Made by a program: the position numbers and the translations under genes. A stretch of DNA of 64,000 nucleotides, from contig NZ_CP032823.1 in assembly GCF_003660105.1 (NCBI RefSeq), positions 1,302,001 to 1,366,000 on the forward strand. The letters are read 5' to 3'. The notes beneath the pieces are model-generated. The model did not search any database, had not been told where the DNA came from, and was given only the letters and a program-made list of their open reading frames with translations. The DNA comes from Aliarcobacter cryaerophilus ATCC 43158 (lineage in GTDB: Bacteria > Campylobacterota > Campylobacteria > Campylobacterales > Arcobacteraceae). The stretch's first letter is position 1, and each line of letters starts with the position of its first letter. Positions 16,674 to 27,523 of this stretch are shown here, one piece after another.

Positions 16674-17405
16674 ATGAAACGATATTTAAACTCTTTTTTT
16701 ATAACTAGCATTTTATATTTGACTATTGCTTTAGTTTTTATTAATGTCATAAGTGATGTAAATCTTGAAACAAAGAAAAAAGAAGAGAGTATTACAAAAA
16801 TATCTTTAAATAGTGTTGCCGTTAAAAAAGTAGAAGAAGTTACAAAAGAGCTAGAAAAAGAGATTGTTCCTGAACCAATTATTGAAAAAATTGTTGAAAA
16901 ACCTGCTCAAAAAGTTATTGAAAAACCAAAAAAAGTTGAAAAAAAGATTGTAAAACAAGAGAAGAAAATTGAAGAAGTTGTTCAAAAAACTCCTGAAAAG
17001 CTCCTCGAAAAACCAACTGAGAATATTGAAAAAGTAGATAAACTTGTACAAAATGAAAATCAATCTAATCAGGAATCTTCTATTCAAGAAAAATCAAATC
17101 AACAAAAAAATCAAAATTTAGAAAACGAATATTTAGCAAAAGTAAAAGAGAAAATAGAGAAAAATAAAGTCTATCCCAAAGTTTCAAAAAGATTAAATCA
17201 AACTGGAAAAGTGTTAATATCTTTTGATATATTAAAAGATGGAAAAGTTATAAATGTAAAAATTATTAACAAATCAAAATTCGAAAAGCTAGATGAAGCA
17301 AGCATTGAACTTATTACAAATATAGGATTTTTTGAAGCTATTCCAAATGAATTAAATAAAACTGTTTGGAATATTCAAATTCCTATAAACTATCAAATAA
17401 ATTAA
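16674..17405 (+). CDS. tonB: TonB energy transducer
   Basis: 243 residues. An N-terminal anchor helix (about 8-26) is followed by a long Pro/Lys/Glu-rich spacer with many VEKP, IEKP and KKVE repeats (about 55-120), then a Gln/Asn-rich stretch. The C-terminal TonB domain (about 150-243) contains the recognisable YPKVSKRLNQTGKVLISFDI and ends in a beta-strand. It transmits the ExbBD energy to outer-membrane receptors for iron chelates and haem. It starts 9 bp after exbD. Its last four bases overlap the convergent cyclase gene. Confidence 0.92.
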   Translation: MKRYLNSFFITSILYLTIALVFINVISDVNLETKKKEESITKISLNSVAVKKVEEVTKELEKEIVPEPIIEKIVEKPAQKVIEKPKKVEKKIVKQEKKIEEVVQKTPEKLLEKPTENIEKVDKLVQNENQSNQESSIQEKSNQQKNQNLENEYLAKVKEKIEKNKVYPKVSKRLNQTGKVLISFDILKDGKVINVKIINKSKFEKLDEASIELITNIGFFEAIPNELNKTVWNIQIPINYQIN

Positions 17406-19672
17406 GACACCTCAACTCTATTTCTTCCATTTTCTTTAGCTTTATAAAGTAGATTATCTACAAGTAAAAGAGTATCTTCTACACTTTTAATCTTTGAAAA
17501 CTCTGTTACTCCTACACTAATGGTTATTTTTCTATCCATCTTATAAGTAAAATTATTTTCTTCAATAAGAACTCTTAAATTTTCAGCAACTTTTTTTGAA
17601 ATCTCTTTTGAAGTAAATGGAAGAATAATCAAAAACTCTTCTCCTCCCCATCTTCCAACAATATCTATTTTTCTAAAATTATTTTTTAATAAATTAGAAA
17701 TCTCTTTTAAAATATGATCTCCTACTAAATGTCCTAAAGTATCGTTTATGCTTTTAAAATAATCAATATCAACAAGCATTAAACCGCAAGAGTAGTTACT
17801 ATTCCTATCTATCTTCTCTTTTTGTAAATAAAGCTCTTTATCAATTTTAAATCTATTATAAAGTCCTGTTAATTTATCTGTCAAATATAGTTTTTTAAGC
17901 TTTTTATTTAGTACTTTTAATCTTCTTTGATAAAATACTAATCCACCAAAAATAGTAGTTGTAAATATTACTAAAAATATCATCTCTTTTAAACTAAACC
18001 AACCAACTTGTTCAGTAATAATAGTCCAATTATTTAAAAACTCTTGTTTTTTTACTTCATCTAAATCATCGACTAGCCTTGAAAATATATCATTTAAAAT
18101 AGGTTCATCATTTCTTGTTCCTATTGAGAGTTCATCTAAAATATCAAATCTAAAACTAATTTTTAAACTATTTGAAAACTCTTTTTGTATTGTTGAAGAT
18201 AGAACTAGTGAATTATCAACATATCCGTAAACATCTCCTTGTTCTACTAGATCAAGCCCTTCATTCATAGATGAAACTTCAACTATTTTTATATATGGAA
18301 AATAATCTTTGATATGTTCAGCAATAAAATGTCCTTTTAAAATAGCTATTTTTTCATTTCTAAGAAGAGAAATGTCTCTTAAAAAAGGTTTATCTTTTTG
18401 TGTTGTAACTACAATAGGAAAAGTTAATATTGGTTTTGTAAAATTTAAATAGCTCATTCTATCATAGCTAGGAGAAATAGAAGAGATAATATCACACTTC
18501 TTGTTTTTTATAAAATCAAGAGACTCATTCCAGTTATTTGTGGGAACTAACTCTATATTTGTTGCAATTTTTTCTTCAAAATATCTCTTTAAATCAGATG
18601 TTATTCCAGATATTTCTCCATCTTTTATAAACTCTATTGGATACCAATAAGGGTCAATACACATCTTTAAACTATGTTTACTATTTAAATAATCTTTTCC
18701 ATTTTTCGTTAAAGAAAAATCAATAGGAATTTTATCTACTATATCTTCAAAAAATATATTATTTACTTTTTGATTTGGTTCTATTATGCCAGAATAACTT
18801 AGCTGTTTTACTAATCTTTGTGTTAATTCAGGACTTACTTTTCCAATAGGATAAAAATCTCTCATCATAACTTGACTTACAACATCTGTTTCATAAAAAA
18901 GTGCTTCTTTAGACTTATCAACTCCATATTTATTTATTAAAATATCTATAATCTCTTCTTTATTATTTAAAGCATAATCCCAACCACGATTTGTTGCTTC
19001 TATAAATTTTTGTGTTCTAGCTTTATGATTCAAAGCTTCATCTTTTGAAGTATATAAATTTACAGCACTCATAACAAACCCATAATCAGCTGGATCTATT
19101 ATGTTGTAATCTATATTTCTTTTATCTAATTCATATAGTTGATTTGATCTAAAAGCACTCATTATTTCAACTTTATCACTAATAAAATCATCTATTTTAA
19201 AATTATGTGGTATAAATTTTGTGTTTGAAAAATTTATATTAAAATGCGATAAAAGAAGTGCTAAAGAACTATTTTTCAACTCATCCTTATTTCCCATAAT
19301 AGTTTTTCCCAAAAACTGTGAAGGAGTTTTTATATCTGGTTTTGTTACAAAAATTAAAGGTGATTTTTGTAAATAAGTTGCCAAAAGAACTATTGAAGCT
19401 AACTTTTTATTTTCTAAAACAATATTTGAACTTGATATTCCATATGTAACTTTTTGATTTAAAACATCGAAAAGTATATCTATATCTGGATTGTACTCTT
19501 TAAGCTCAACATCCAAACCAGCATTTTCATAAAATCCTTTCTCTTTTGCAGCTATAAATCCAGCAACTTCAAACTGATATTTCCAATTGAACTGAATAGA
19601 TACTTTTTCTAAACTTGATGAATGTAAAAAGGTGCTAAATAAAAACAATAATAAAAATAATTTCACAAACAC
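17402..19672 (-). CDS. Diguanylate cyclase with tandem periplasmic substrate-binding domains
   Basis: 756 residues. A signal peptide (1-19) leads into an NMT1/THI5-like domain (about 20-310, with VSIQFNWKYQFEVAGFIAAKEKGFY), then an SBP_bac_3-type domain (about 330-550). A membrane helix (about 565-582) connects to a cytoplasmic GGDEF domain with GGEEF at 676-680. An RxxD inhibitory site (RKID) sits five residues before GGEEF, so product inhibition by c-di-GMP is expected. The layout implies that binding of one or two small ligands outside tunes c-di-GMP synthesis inside. Ligands are unknown; NMT1/THI5-like domains bind pyrimidine-like or sulfonate/nitrate-type compounds and bac_3 domains often bind amino acids. 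Confidence 0.9.
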   Translation of the reverse strand: MFVKLFLLLFLFSTFLHSSSLEKVSIQFNWKYQFEVAGFIAAKEKGFYENAGLDVELKEYNPDIDILFDVLNQKVTYGISSSNIVLENKKLASIVLLATYLQKSPLIFVTKPDIKTPSQFLGKTIMGNKDELKNSSLALLLSHFNINFSNTKFIPHNFKIDDFISDKVEIMSAFRSNQLYELDKRNIDYNIIDPADYGFVMSAVNLYTSKDEALNHKARTQKFIEATNRGWDYALNNKEEIIDILINKYGVDKSKEALFYETDVVSQVMMRDFYPIGKVSPELTQRLVKQLSYSGIIEPNQKVNNIFFEDIVDKIPIDFSLTKNGKDYLNSKHSLKMCIDPYWYPIEFIKDGEISGITSDLKRYFEEKIATNIELVPTNNWNESLDFIKNKKCDIISSISPSYDRMSYLNFTKPILTFPIVVTTQKDKPFLRDISLLRNEKIAILKGHFIAEHIKDYFPYIKIVEVSSMNEGLDLVEQGDVYGYVDNSLVLSSTIQKEFSNSLKISFRFDILDELSIGTRNDEPILNDIFSRLVDDLDEVKKQEFLNNWTIITEQVGWFSLKEMIFLVIFTTTIFGGLVFYQRRLKVLNKKLKKLYLTDKLTGLYNRFKIDKELYLQKEKIDRNSNYSCGLMLVDIDYFKSINDTLGHLVGDHILKEISNLLKNNFRKIDIVGRWGGEEFLIILPFTSKEISKKVAENLRVLIEENNFTYKMDRKITISVGVTEFSKIKSVEDTLLLVDNLLYKAKENGRNRVEVS

Positions 19673-19702
19673 CCCATAAGTTATATATATTTTAAACTAG
19701 TT

Positions 19703-20467
19703 TTATTTCATAAAAACTTTTTGAGCCAAAGATTTATGAACTTTCCAATCATCTTTTTCATTTAAAGTAACTACAATAAAAGATTTAGAACTTTTTTCAT
19801 CATAAAAAGCCGTAGCTAAAGTTCTTCCACTTTGTTTTGTATATCCCGTTTTCCCTGAAAAAGCCTTACTATCATCTACAACTAGTTTATGTTTATTTTT
19901 CCAAACTTGACCATCTAAACTATTTTTATATGATGTTTGGCTTGATATATCTTTAAATTTGCTATTTTTTAAAGCTAATTCAAACATAATTGCTACATCT
20001 TTTGCTGTTGATATATTGTTTCCAAGTCCTGTAACATCTACAAATTTTGTATTTTTTATACCAAATTCTTTTGCTCTTTTATTCATAAGAGTTACAAACT
20101 CTTTTTCACTTCCAGCAATATGTTCTGCTAAAGCAACGGAAGCATCATTTCCAGAGCGAAGCAACATTCCATAAACCAAATCTTTTATAGTACAAATTTG
20201 GTTCTCTTTTAAATAAACAGATGAACCTTCTTGTAGAGATGCTTTTTTTGAAATTACCACTTTATCATCTAAATTAATATTTTCCAAAACAATTAAAGCA
20301 GTCCAAATTTTTGTTAGACTTGCTATTTTATATTTTTTATTTGATTTTTCTTCTATTAAAACTTTATTTGTATCAGCATCTATTACTATAAATGACTTAT
20401 CACTTTGTGCAAACAAAGAAATATTAAAAATAAAAAATAATACTATTAAATAGTAAAATCTTCTCAT
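19703..20467 (-). CDS. D-alanyl-D-alanine carboxypeptidase (peptidase S11, PBP5/6 family), short form
   Basis: 254 residues with a signal peptide (1-20). All three penicillin-binding motifs are present: SLTK at 50-53 (catalytic Ser50), SGN at 105-107 and KTG at 206-208. The protein ends about 45 residues after KTG, so the C-terminal beta domain and membrane-anchoring helix of PBP5/6 (about 380-400 residues) are missing. It would trim pentapeptide side chains in the periplasm as a soluble enzyme. It lies downstream of groEL on the same strand, separated by a 280 bp gap with a terminator. Confidence 0.9.
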   Translation of the reverse strand: MRRFYYLIVLFFIFNISLFAQSDKSFIVIDADTNKVLIEEKSNKKYKIASLTKIWTALIVLENINLDDKVVISKKASLQEGSSVYLKENQICTIKDLVYGMLLRSGNDASVALAEHIAGSEKEFVTLMNKRAKEFGIKNTKFVDVTGLGNNISTAKDVAIMFELALKNSKFKDISSQTSYKNSLDGQVWKNKHKLVVDDSKAFSGKTGYTKQSGRTLATAFYDEKSSKSFIVVTLNEKDDWKVHKSLAQKVFMK

Positions 20468-20670
20468 TTAAGACCTTTTTTATTATAAAATATTGATTCT
20501 AATTTAATATATAAAATCATTTTTTTTATTATATCAAAATTATATAAATTTTATATTTCCGAAAAAAATAATTTTATATAAATCAAAAAATAAATATTAT
20601 ATACTTATAAAGCATTTGATAAAGCAGTTTTTGAAAGTAAATTTGTGATTTATTTTATTTTTAATAATAA

Positions 20671-20699
20671 AAAAGGAGAGTAAAAATAACTCTCCTTTT
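20671..20699 (-). terminator. Rho-independent terminator of groES-groEL
   Basis: Perfect 11-bp arms (AAAAGGAGAGT / ACTCTCCTTTT at 20671-20681 and 20689-20699) with a 7-nt loop. On the minus strand the hairpin is followed by a T-rich tract. It lies about 50 bp after the groEL stop. The rest of the gap to the carboxypeptidase gene (20468-20670) is AT-rich with no gene seen. Confidence 0.85.
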
Positions 20700-20747
20700 A
20701 AAGTAGTTTTAACTTTCTAATTTATAAAAATTAAAAAATTCTCCTTT

Positions 20748-22394
<1,647 letters not shown>

Positions 22395-22449
22395 TTATAT
22401 AAATTTTAATTTATTAAATTTGTAAAACTCAAGTTACGTAAATTTATAA

Positions 22450-22707
22450 TTACATAACACCAATTATATTTTCAATATTTAAAACTAGATAATCTTTTCC
22501 ATCTAGTTTTATTTCAGTTCCTCTGTATTGCTCAAACACAATCGTATCTCCAACTTTAATATCTTCAACTTTGTTTCCAACAGCAACAACTTTAGCAGTT
22601 TGAGGTTTTTCTTTAGCATTATCTGGAATTATAATTCCACTTGCAGTCTTATTCTCAACTTCTGTTCTTTCAACAAGAACTCTCTCACCTAGTGGTTTAA
22701 AATTCAT
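22450..22707 (-). CDS. groS: Co-chaperonin GroES (Hsp10)
   Basis: 85 residues from ATG 22707 ([14 protein letters not shown]), the family start, with an AAAGGAAAG SD just upstream. A longer in-frame start at 22761 would run into the CIRCE operator and is rejected. The mobile-loop region ([20 protein letters not shown]) and the C-terminal [17 protein letters not shown] are intact. It forms the lid of the GroEL chamber and is first gene of the groESL operon. Confidence 0.97.
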   Translation of the reverse strand: MNFKPLGERVLVERTEVENKTASGIIIPDNAKEKPQTAKVVAVGNKVEDIKVGDTIVFEQYRGTEIKLDGKDYLVLNIENIIGVM

Positions 22708-22754
22708 TTTCTTTCCTTTGTTTTTATAATTAATTTTCTTTTGTAGCTTAGAAT

Positions 22755-22781
22755 TTAGCACTTGTAAATTCCAAGTGCCAA
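22755..22781. promoter_or_regulatory. CIRCE element (HrcA operator) of groESL
   Basis: TTAGCACTT, a 9-nt spacer and AAGTGCCAA match the CIRCE consensus TTAGCACTC-N9-GAGTGCTAA at 15 of 18 arm positions with the exact spacer length. It lies about 48 bp before the groES start and just downstream of a good promoter, where bound HrcA repressor would block transcription until heat stress. hrcA itself is not in the window. Confidence 0.88.
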
Positions 22782-22810
22782 ATTTTATACAATTTTTTCT
22801 TTTTTGTCAA
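22782..22810 (-). promoter_or_regulatory. Sigma-70-type promoter of groES-groEL
   Basis: On the minus strand TTGACA (22805-22810) is followed 17 nt later by TAAAAT (22782-22787). The CIRCE operator begins directly after the -10 box, consistent with repression at the start site. Confidence 0.65.
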
Positions 22811-22830
22811 TAAACCTTTAGTCAAATATA

Positions 22831-23703
22831 CTAAGAGTTGTATTTTTTATGTCTGTTTATATAGTTTATTAGAAGTTCTAAAAGTGAATCTTTTAAATTT
22901 TTATCAAAACTATTCATAGTTTCTAAACACTTTGTAGCTAAATTATCAGCACTTTTTAAAGCATCTTCAAGCCCTAATAAATTTACGAAAGAGTTTTTCA
23001 AACTATCATTTTTTGTAGTTTTTCCAGCAATTTCACTACTTTCAAGTTCATCTATAATATCATCTTGGATTTGGAAAAGAAGACCTATATCCAAGCCAAA
23101 ATTATATAACTCTTCTTGTATCTTTTCATCATAATTTGAAATAATAGCACCCATTTTTAAACTTGCTGCTATTAACTTTGCTGTTTTATGAGTATGTAAA
23201 AACTCTAACTTTTCAAGTTCCAATATTTGCTTTTCAAAGTAGCAATCTATTGCTTGACCAATAATCATACCATTTAATCCACCATTTTCACCCAAAAGTT
23301 TAATTAGTTCTATTTTTACATCATTATGAAGTGATGAATTTGCTATTAGATTAAAACTCTCACTATTTAGAGCATCTCCAACTAAAATAGCTGTTACTTC
23401 ATCATATTTTTTGTGTATTGTAGTAAAACCTCTTCTTAAATCAGAATTATCCATAGATGGTAAATCATCGTGAATTAAAGAATATGTATGCAAAAATTCG
23501 ACAGCAAGTGCCACTTTTAAGCTATTTTCAACTAAAAGTGGCTTATTTGATTGTACAACACTTAAAAGTAACATTGGTCGAAATCTTTTTCCACCAGCTA
23601 TTAACATATCTTGCATAGCATTTTCGAAATATGGGTGAAAAGTATCTATTTTTGGAAGATTATTAAGTAAATAATTCTCAAATTTTTCTAAAAGTTCTTT
23701 CAT
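22831..23703 (-). CDS. ispA: Short-chain polyprenyl diphosphate synthase (farnesyl/geranyl type)
   Basis: 290 residues. The first Asp-rich motif is DDLPSMD at 79-85 and the second DDIID at 214-218; the N-terminal GGKRFRPML substrate site is also present. The two-residue insertion in the first motif (DDxxxxD) is typical of bacterial FPP synthases of the IspA group. It condenses IPP with allylic diphosphates to make precursors for undecaprenyl phosphate and quinone side chains. It directly abuts ybaB in a run panD-ybaB-ispA. Confidence 0.9.
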   Translation of the reverse strand: MKELLEKFENYLLNNLPKIDTFHPYFENAMQDMLIAGGKRFRPMLLLSVVQSNKPLLVENSLKVALAVEFLHTYSLIHDDLPSMDNSDLRRGFTTIHKKYDEVTAILVGDALNSESFNLIANSSLHNDVKIELIKLLGENGGLNGMIIGQAIDCYFEKQILELEKLEFLHTHKTAKLIAASLKMGAIISNYDEKIQEELYNFGLDIGLLFQIQDDIIDELESSEIAGKTTKNDSLKNSFVNLLGLEDALKSADNLATKCLETMNSFDKNLKDSLLELLINYINRHKKYNS

Positions 23704-24033
23704 CTATTTTTGACCTAAATTTCCTAATCCACCTAAATTTCCCATCAAACTCATAGCCATTCTTTTTTTATTTTCTTCACTTTGTTTTATAATATCATTC
23801 ATACAAGATATCAATAAAATTTGTAATGAATCTTTATCTTCAAGAAGTGAATCATCAATTTTCAAATCAACAACTTCAGAGTTTCCATTTATTGAAATCT
23901 CGACCATTCCTCCACCAGCTTTTGCTGTAAATAAATTTGAAGCACTGTTTTTTTCTTGCTCTTTTGCCATATCTTGAAATTTATTTATCATATCTCCAAG
24001 ATTTAAATTTTTTAAATCAATTCCATCAAACAT
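23704..24033 (-). CDS. YbaB/EbfC-family nucleoid-associated protein
   Basis: 109 residues from ATG 24033 ([15 protein letters not shown]), with GGAAG five bases upstream; an upstream in-frame GTG lies inside that SD. The family signature is the central strand-rich part ([22 protein letters not shown]) followed by a helix with many charged residues and a Gly-rich end. YbaB dimers bind DNA without strict sequence preference. The gene overlaps the 3' end of panD by 8 bp and runs into ispA. Confidence 0.88.
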   Translation of the reverse strand: MFDGIDLKNLNLGDMINKFQDMAKEQEKNSASNLFTAKAGGGMVEISINGNSEVVDLKIDDSLLEDKDSLQILLISCMNDIIKQSEENKKRMAMSLMGNLGGLGNLGQK

Positions 24034-24409
24034 AATCACTTCCTACTAGCTCATTTGTAATAAGCTCTATATTATTTTTATCATCAACTAATACAACAGT
24101 TGGCTTATAATTTTTCAACTCTTCTTCACTATATGTTGCATAAGCTATTACAATTATTTTATCACCAATAGCTACTTTTCTTGCAGCTGCACCATTTAGA
24201 CACATATCTTTTTTGCCAAACTCACCTTTTATTACATAAGTTTGAAATCTCTCACCATTATTAATATTTACAATATCAACTTTTTGCCCAACTCTAAGAT
24301 TACTAGCTCTCATCAACTCTTCATCAATAGTAATTGAACCAACATAGTTTAAATTTGCATCGCTAACAGTCGCTCTATGAATTTTGCTGTATAACATTTC
24401 AAAAGTCAT
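24026..24409 (-). CDS. panD: Aspartate 1-decarboxylase precursor
   Basis: 127 residues. The self-cleavage site Gly24-Ser25 lies in YVGSITID; cleavage gives the pyruvoyl group on Ser25. The family core [17 protein letters not shown] and [19 protein letters not shown] is intact. It converts aspartate to beta-alanine for pantothenate and CoA synthesis. The start at ATG 24409 has AAAGGA 8 bp upstream. First gene of the panD-ybaB-ispA run, divergent from the periplasmic cyclophilin. Confidence 0.96.
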   Translation of the reverse strand: MTFEMLYSKIHRATVSDANLNYVGSITIDEELMRASNLRVGQKVDIVNINNGERFQTYVIKGEFGKKDMCLNGAAARKVAIGDKIIVIAYATYSEEELKNYKPTVVLVDDKNNIELITNELVGSDYV

Positions 24410-24487
24410 TTAGAAAATCCTTTATTATTTTTTCAAAGCTATTATACTATACTAATTTATTATAAAACTAAATTAAAGGAAAGAACT

Positions 24488-25036
24488 ATGAAAAAGATTA
24501 TATTTGCGTTTTTATCTTTTGCACTTTTTTTATTTGCAAATGAAGATACAAAAAAAGATCCTATTGCTATTTTTGATACATCAAAAGGTATTGTAAAAGT
24601 AGAATTAAAACCTAAACTAGCTCCAAAGGCTGTTGAAAATTTCATTGGTTTAGCAAAAAAAGGCTACTATGATGGGCAAATTTTTCACAGAGTTATAAAA
24701 GGATTTATGATTCAAGGTGGTGATCCTACTGGAACAGGAGCTGGAGGAGAATCTATTTGGAATAAAACTTTTGAAGATGAGTTTGCACCAAATGCAGTTT
24801 TTGATAAACCATTTATTTTAGCTATGGCAAACAGAGGTAAAAATACAAATGGAAGTCAATTTTTTATAACAACAGCTCCAACATACTGGTTAAATGGGAT
24901 GCACACAATTTTTGGATATGTAATTAGTGGAAAAGATGTTGTAAAAGATATTGAAAATGTAAAAACAAATGGAAGAAGTGCTGGTGATAAACCTTTGGAA
25001 GATGTTAAAATAAACAAAATTACAATAGAAGATTAG
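24488..25036 (+). CDS. Periplasmic cyclophilin-type peptidyl-prolyl cis-trans isomerase
   Basis: 182 residues with a signal peptide (1-18, ending LFLFA). The cyclophilin core shows FHRVIKGFMIQGGDPTGTG, the active-site Arg in FHRV, FILAMANRGKNTNGSQFFIT and LNGMHTIFGYV. It assists folding in the periplasm. A second, signal-less cyclophilin is at 58922-59434. It stands alone on the plus strand with AAAGGAAAG before the ATG. Confidence 0.93.
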   Translation: MKKIIFAFLSFALFLFANEDTKKDPIAIFDTSKGIVKVELKPKLAPKAVENFIGLAKKGYYDGQIFHRVIKGFMIQGGDPTGTGAGGESIWNKTFEDEFAPNAVFDKPFILAMANRGKNTNGSQFFITTAPTYWLNGMHTIFGYVISGKDVVKDIENVKTNGRSAGDKPLEDVKINKITIED

Positions 25037-25049
25037 AAAATTAAAAGAG

Positions 25050-25071
25050 GAGGATTATAAAATTAATCCTC
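25050..25071. terminator. Weak hairpin between convergent cyclophilin and cheW genes
   Basis: Arms GAGGATTA (25050-25057) and TAATCCTC (25064-25071) flank a 6-nt loop just after the cyclophilin stop and overlapping the last codons of cheW. No long T-tract follows, so terminator function is tentative. Confidence 0.4.
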
Positions 25072-25539
25072 TAACTCTTCTTTACAAACAACCTTTTCAA
25101 TATCCATAATAACTAGCATTTTATTATCTTCTACTCTTACATAACCTTTTAGGTATCTAGCAGGAATTCCAGAACCCATTTCAGAAACTGAAGCTAGCAT
25201 AGAAGTATCTATTTTTTGTGTATCATCAACTAAATCAACTACAATTCCAACCATTCTTTTATCTTCAGTAATTACTATAATAATAGAAGTATTTACATCG
25301 TAAACAGCTGGACCTGTGTTAAACTTAACTCTAATATCCAAAATAGGAACAACTTCTCCTCTTGAATTAATCAAACCTTTTACCCAATCAGAAGTATTTG
25401 GTAAAATAGTAATATTATCTGGATAAGTCAATATCTCTTTTATTTTTGGTAACTCAATAGCATATTTCATTTTTCCTAATTCAAATGTCATAAACTCAGT
25501 TATATTTGGAGTAACACTTTTTTCATGATTATGTTCCAT
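25063..25539 (-). CDS. cheW: CheW-like chemotaxis coupling protein
   Basis: 158 residues, a single CheW domain. It begins with an EFMTFELGKMKYAIEL strand, followed by the conserved GLINSRGEVVPILDIRVKF and the later VGIVVDLVDDTQKI segment. CheW links chemoreceptors to the CheA kinase. It is a lone gene downstream of xseA with a 41 bp gap. cheA is not in the window, but a soluble chemoreceptor is at 34168-35571. Confidence 0.93.
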   Translation of the reverse strand: MEHNHEKSVTPNITEFMTFELGKMKYAIELPKIKEILTYPDNITILPNTSDWVKGLINSRGEVVPILDIRVKFNTGPAVYDVNTSIIIVITEDKRMVGIVVDLVDDTQKIDTSMLASVSEMGSGIPARYLKGYVRVEDNKMLVIMDIEKVVCKEELED

Positions 25540-25580
25540 TTTAATCCCCTTATTTCAATATTTTAGCAAGCAAATTGCCG

Positions 25581-26774
25581 TTATTTTACCTTTTGTTTAC
25601 TTAAACTAATTATTTTACACTCTGCAATTATATCAATAGATTGTAACTCTACAATATCATCTACTTTTACTAAATCCAAATTTATAAGCTTTTTATTTTT
25701 ACTCAACTCAACTAAACCATTTTTTTGTCTATTTACTGGATTATTTAAAAAATAATTTGATTTTAAATTATCCAAAATATTAGAAGCAATTTGTAGTTTT
25801 TGATTTAAACTTTGAAAAAACTGCTCTTTTAAAAGTTTTATTTGTGACTCTACAAAAAATAATTTAGAGTTTATTGAATTTTGTTCAAAACTTAATTTTA
25901 AATTCTTAAGTTCTTGCTCTTTTTTCTCAAAAGTTGTCTTTAATACCTTTTGAAAATTTTCAATTAAACTATCTATATATAAAAGATGTTCATTTTGGCT
26001 AGGAAGTGCAATCTCAATAGCATTTGATGGAGTTGCAGCTCTTATATCTGCTACAAAATCACTTATTAAATAATCTATTTCGTGTCCAACTGCAGAAATT
26101 ATTGGCGTAATTGAGCTAAAAATTGCATCTGCCACAAGTTCACTGTTAAAAGACCATAAATCTTCAATACTTCCCCCTCCTCGTCCTACAATTATAATAT
26201 CACAGTTTAAACTATCTGCGATTTTTATATTTTTTGCAATATCTTCAATACTTCCAGCTCCTTGAACAAGAGTTGGAATAAGTATTAACTCAACTAAATT
26301 CCATCTGGCACTTGCAACTTTTTTCATATCTTCAATAGCAGCTCCTGTTGGACTTGTTACAATCGCAATCTTTCTTGGATATTTTGGAAGAGTTTTTTTT
26401 ATACTTTGTTCAAAATAACCTTTTGCTTGAAGTTTTACTTTAAGTTGCTCATACGCCAAAGCCAAACTTCCTATTCCATCTGGCTCAATTTTAGTGCAAA
26501 GAAGTTGATAATTTCCTCTTGGAACAAAAACAGTAATATTTGCAGTTATTTGTACTTTTTGTCCATTTTCTAACTCAAATTTTAAGTATTTTGTATTACC
26601 TTTAAACATCACACAAGAGATTGTTGAACTCTCATCTTTGATTGAAAAATATATATGCCCAGAGCTGTGAATAACTAGATTTGAAATCTCTCCAGAAACA
26701 AAAACTTGCATAAAAGTTGTCTCTAAAAGAGATTTTATTTGTGTATTTAAAGTAGTTACACTAATTGGATTCAT
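25581..26774 (-). CDS. xseA: Exodeoxyribonuclease VII large subunit
   Basis: 397 residues. An N-terminal OB-fold (about 1-95, VFVSGEISNLVIHSSGHIYFSIKD) precedes the catalytic domain with PTGAAIEDM, the RGGGSIEDLWSFN motif and AVGHEIDYLISDFVADIRAATPS. A coiled-coil C-terminal region follows. It degrades single-stranded DNA with the small subunit XseB, which is not seen nearby. The stop of ubiE abuts its start, so it is cotranscribed with ubiE. Confidence 0.96.
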   Translation of the reverse strand: MNPISVTTLNTQIKSLLETTFMQVFVSGEISNLVIHSSGHIYFSIKDESSTISCVMFKGNTKYLKFELENGQKVQITANITVFVPRGNYQLLCTKIEPDGIGSLALAYEQLKVKLQAKGYFEQSIKKTLPKYPRKIAIVTSPTGAAIEDMKKVASARWNLVELILIPTLVQGAGSIEDIAKNIKIADSLNCDIIIVGRGGGSIEDLWSFNSELVADAIFSSITPIISAVGHEIDYLISDFVADIRAATPSNAIEIALPSQNEHLLYIDSLIENFQKVLKTTFEKKEQELKNLKLSFEQNSINSKLFFVESQIKLLKEQFFQSLNQKLQIASNILDNLKSNYFLNNPVNRQKNGLVELSKNKKLINLDLVKVDDIVELQSIDIIAECKIISLSKQKVK

Positions 26775-27485
26775 TTAGATTTTTTTTGCAATTATTAGTG
26801 TAGAAATTTTCATAGAAAATGCTTTTGTGTATATTGGTTCTAATCCAGCATTTCTTAGCTCTTTTTGTAAATTTGATGTTGTTAAAAACTCATCAATAGA
26901 GTCTGGTAAATATCTATAAGCCTCTTTGTTTTTTGATATTATTCCACCAACAACTGGTAAAATTTTATCCATATAAAAAGCTGTTAAATAATCAATAGGT
27001 GTCTCTTTTTGATTCTTTGTAAATTCACTAATCACAACTAAACCACCTTTTTTAAGAACTCTTGCAAACTCTACAAAAGCCTCTTGTCTTTGTACTACAT
27101 TTCTAATTCCATAAGAGATTGATACTATATCAGCACTTTCATTTTCAAGTGGCATAGATGTTGCAAAAGCTTCTATAAATTCAACTTCTGGAAGTTTTTT
27201 CTTTCCAACTTCCATCATTCCAACACTTGGGTCTATTCCTACAATATTTTTTAAAGTAATATTTTTTTTACCTGCATTTTGCTTCCAAAAAATTATCATA
27301 TCACCTGTTCCACAAGCAACATCAACTATTTTTTCTATCTCTTTTTGACCATATAATTCAAATGTCTTATTACAAGCTTTATCTCTCCAACTTTTATCTA
27401 TTCCCATTGATAAAACTCTATTTGCTTTATCATAAGTTGGGGCTATATTATTAAACATTGATACTATTTTTTCTTGTTTTTCCAT
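26775..27485 (-). CDS. ubiE: Demethylmenaquinone/ubiquinone methyltransferase UbiE/MenG
   Basis: 236 residues, class I SAM methyltransferase. The family N-terminus IAPTYDKANRVLSMGIDKSWRD is clear, with the SAM motif VDVACGTGDM near 53-62, SYGIRNV and a later KGGLVVISEFTKN strand. It methylates the quinone ring in the last steps of menaquinone or ubiquinone synthesis; Campylobacterota mainly use menaquinones. It precedes xseA without a gap. Confidence 0.93.
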   Translation of the reverse strand: MEKQEKIVSMFNNIAPTYDKANRVLSMGIDKSWRDKACNKTFELYGQKEIEKIVDVACGTGDMIIFWKQNAGKKNITLKNIVGIDPSVGMMEVGKKKLPEVEFIEAFATSMPLENESADIVSISYGIRNVVQRQEAFVEFARVLKKGGLVVISEFTKNQKETPIDYLTAFYMDKILPVVGGIISKNKEAYRYLPDSIDEFLTTSNLQKELRNAGLEPIYTKAFSMKISTLIIAKKI

Positions 27486-27523
27486 CTAAACTTTTCCTAT
27501 TTTGTATATATTTTTACACTTTA

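Noticed and set aside
16851-17087. Minus-strand Phe/Asn-rich frame opposite tonB
   Set aside because: It mirrors the Lys/Glu/Pro repeats of the TonB spacer and is not a gene.
20468-20670. Possible small gene or RNA in the gap before groEL
   Set aside because: The stretch is extremely AT-rich with no frame of useful length, no SD and no stable hairpin apart from the groEL terminator.
22708-22761. N-terminal extension of GroES
   Set aside because: It covers the CIRCE element and lacks homology to GroES, whose family start is at 22707.
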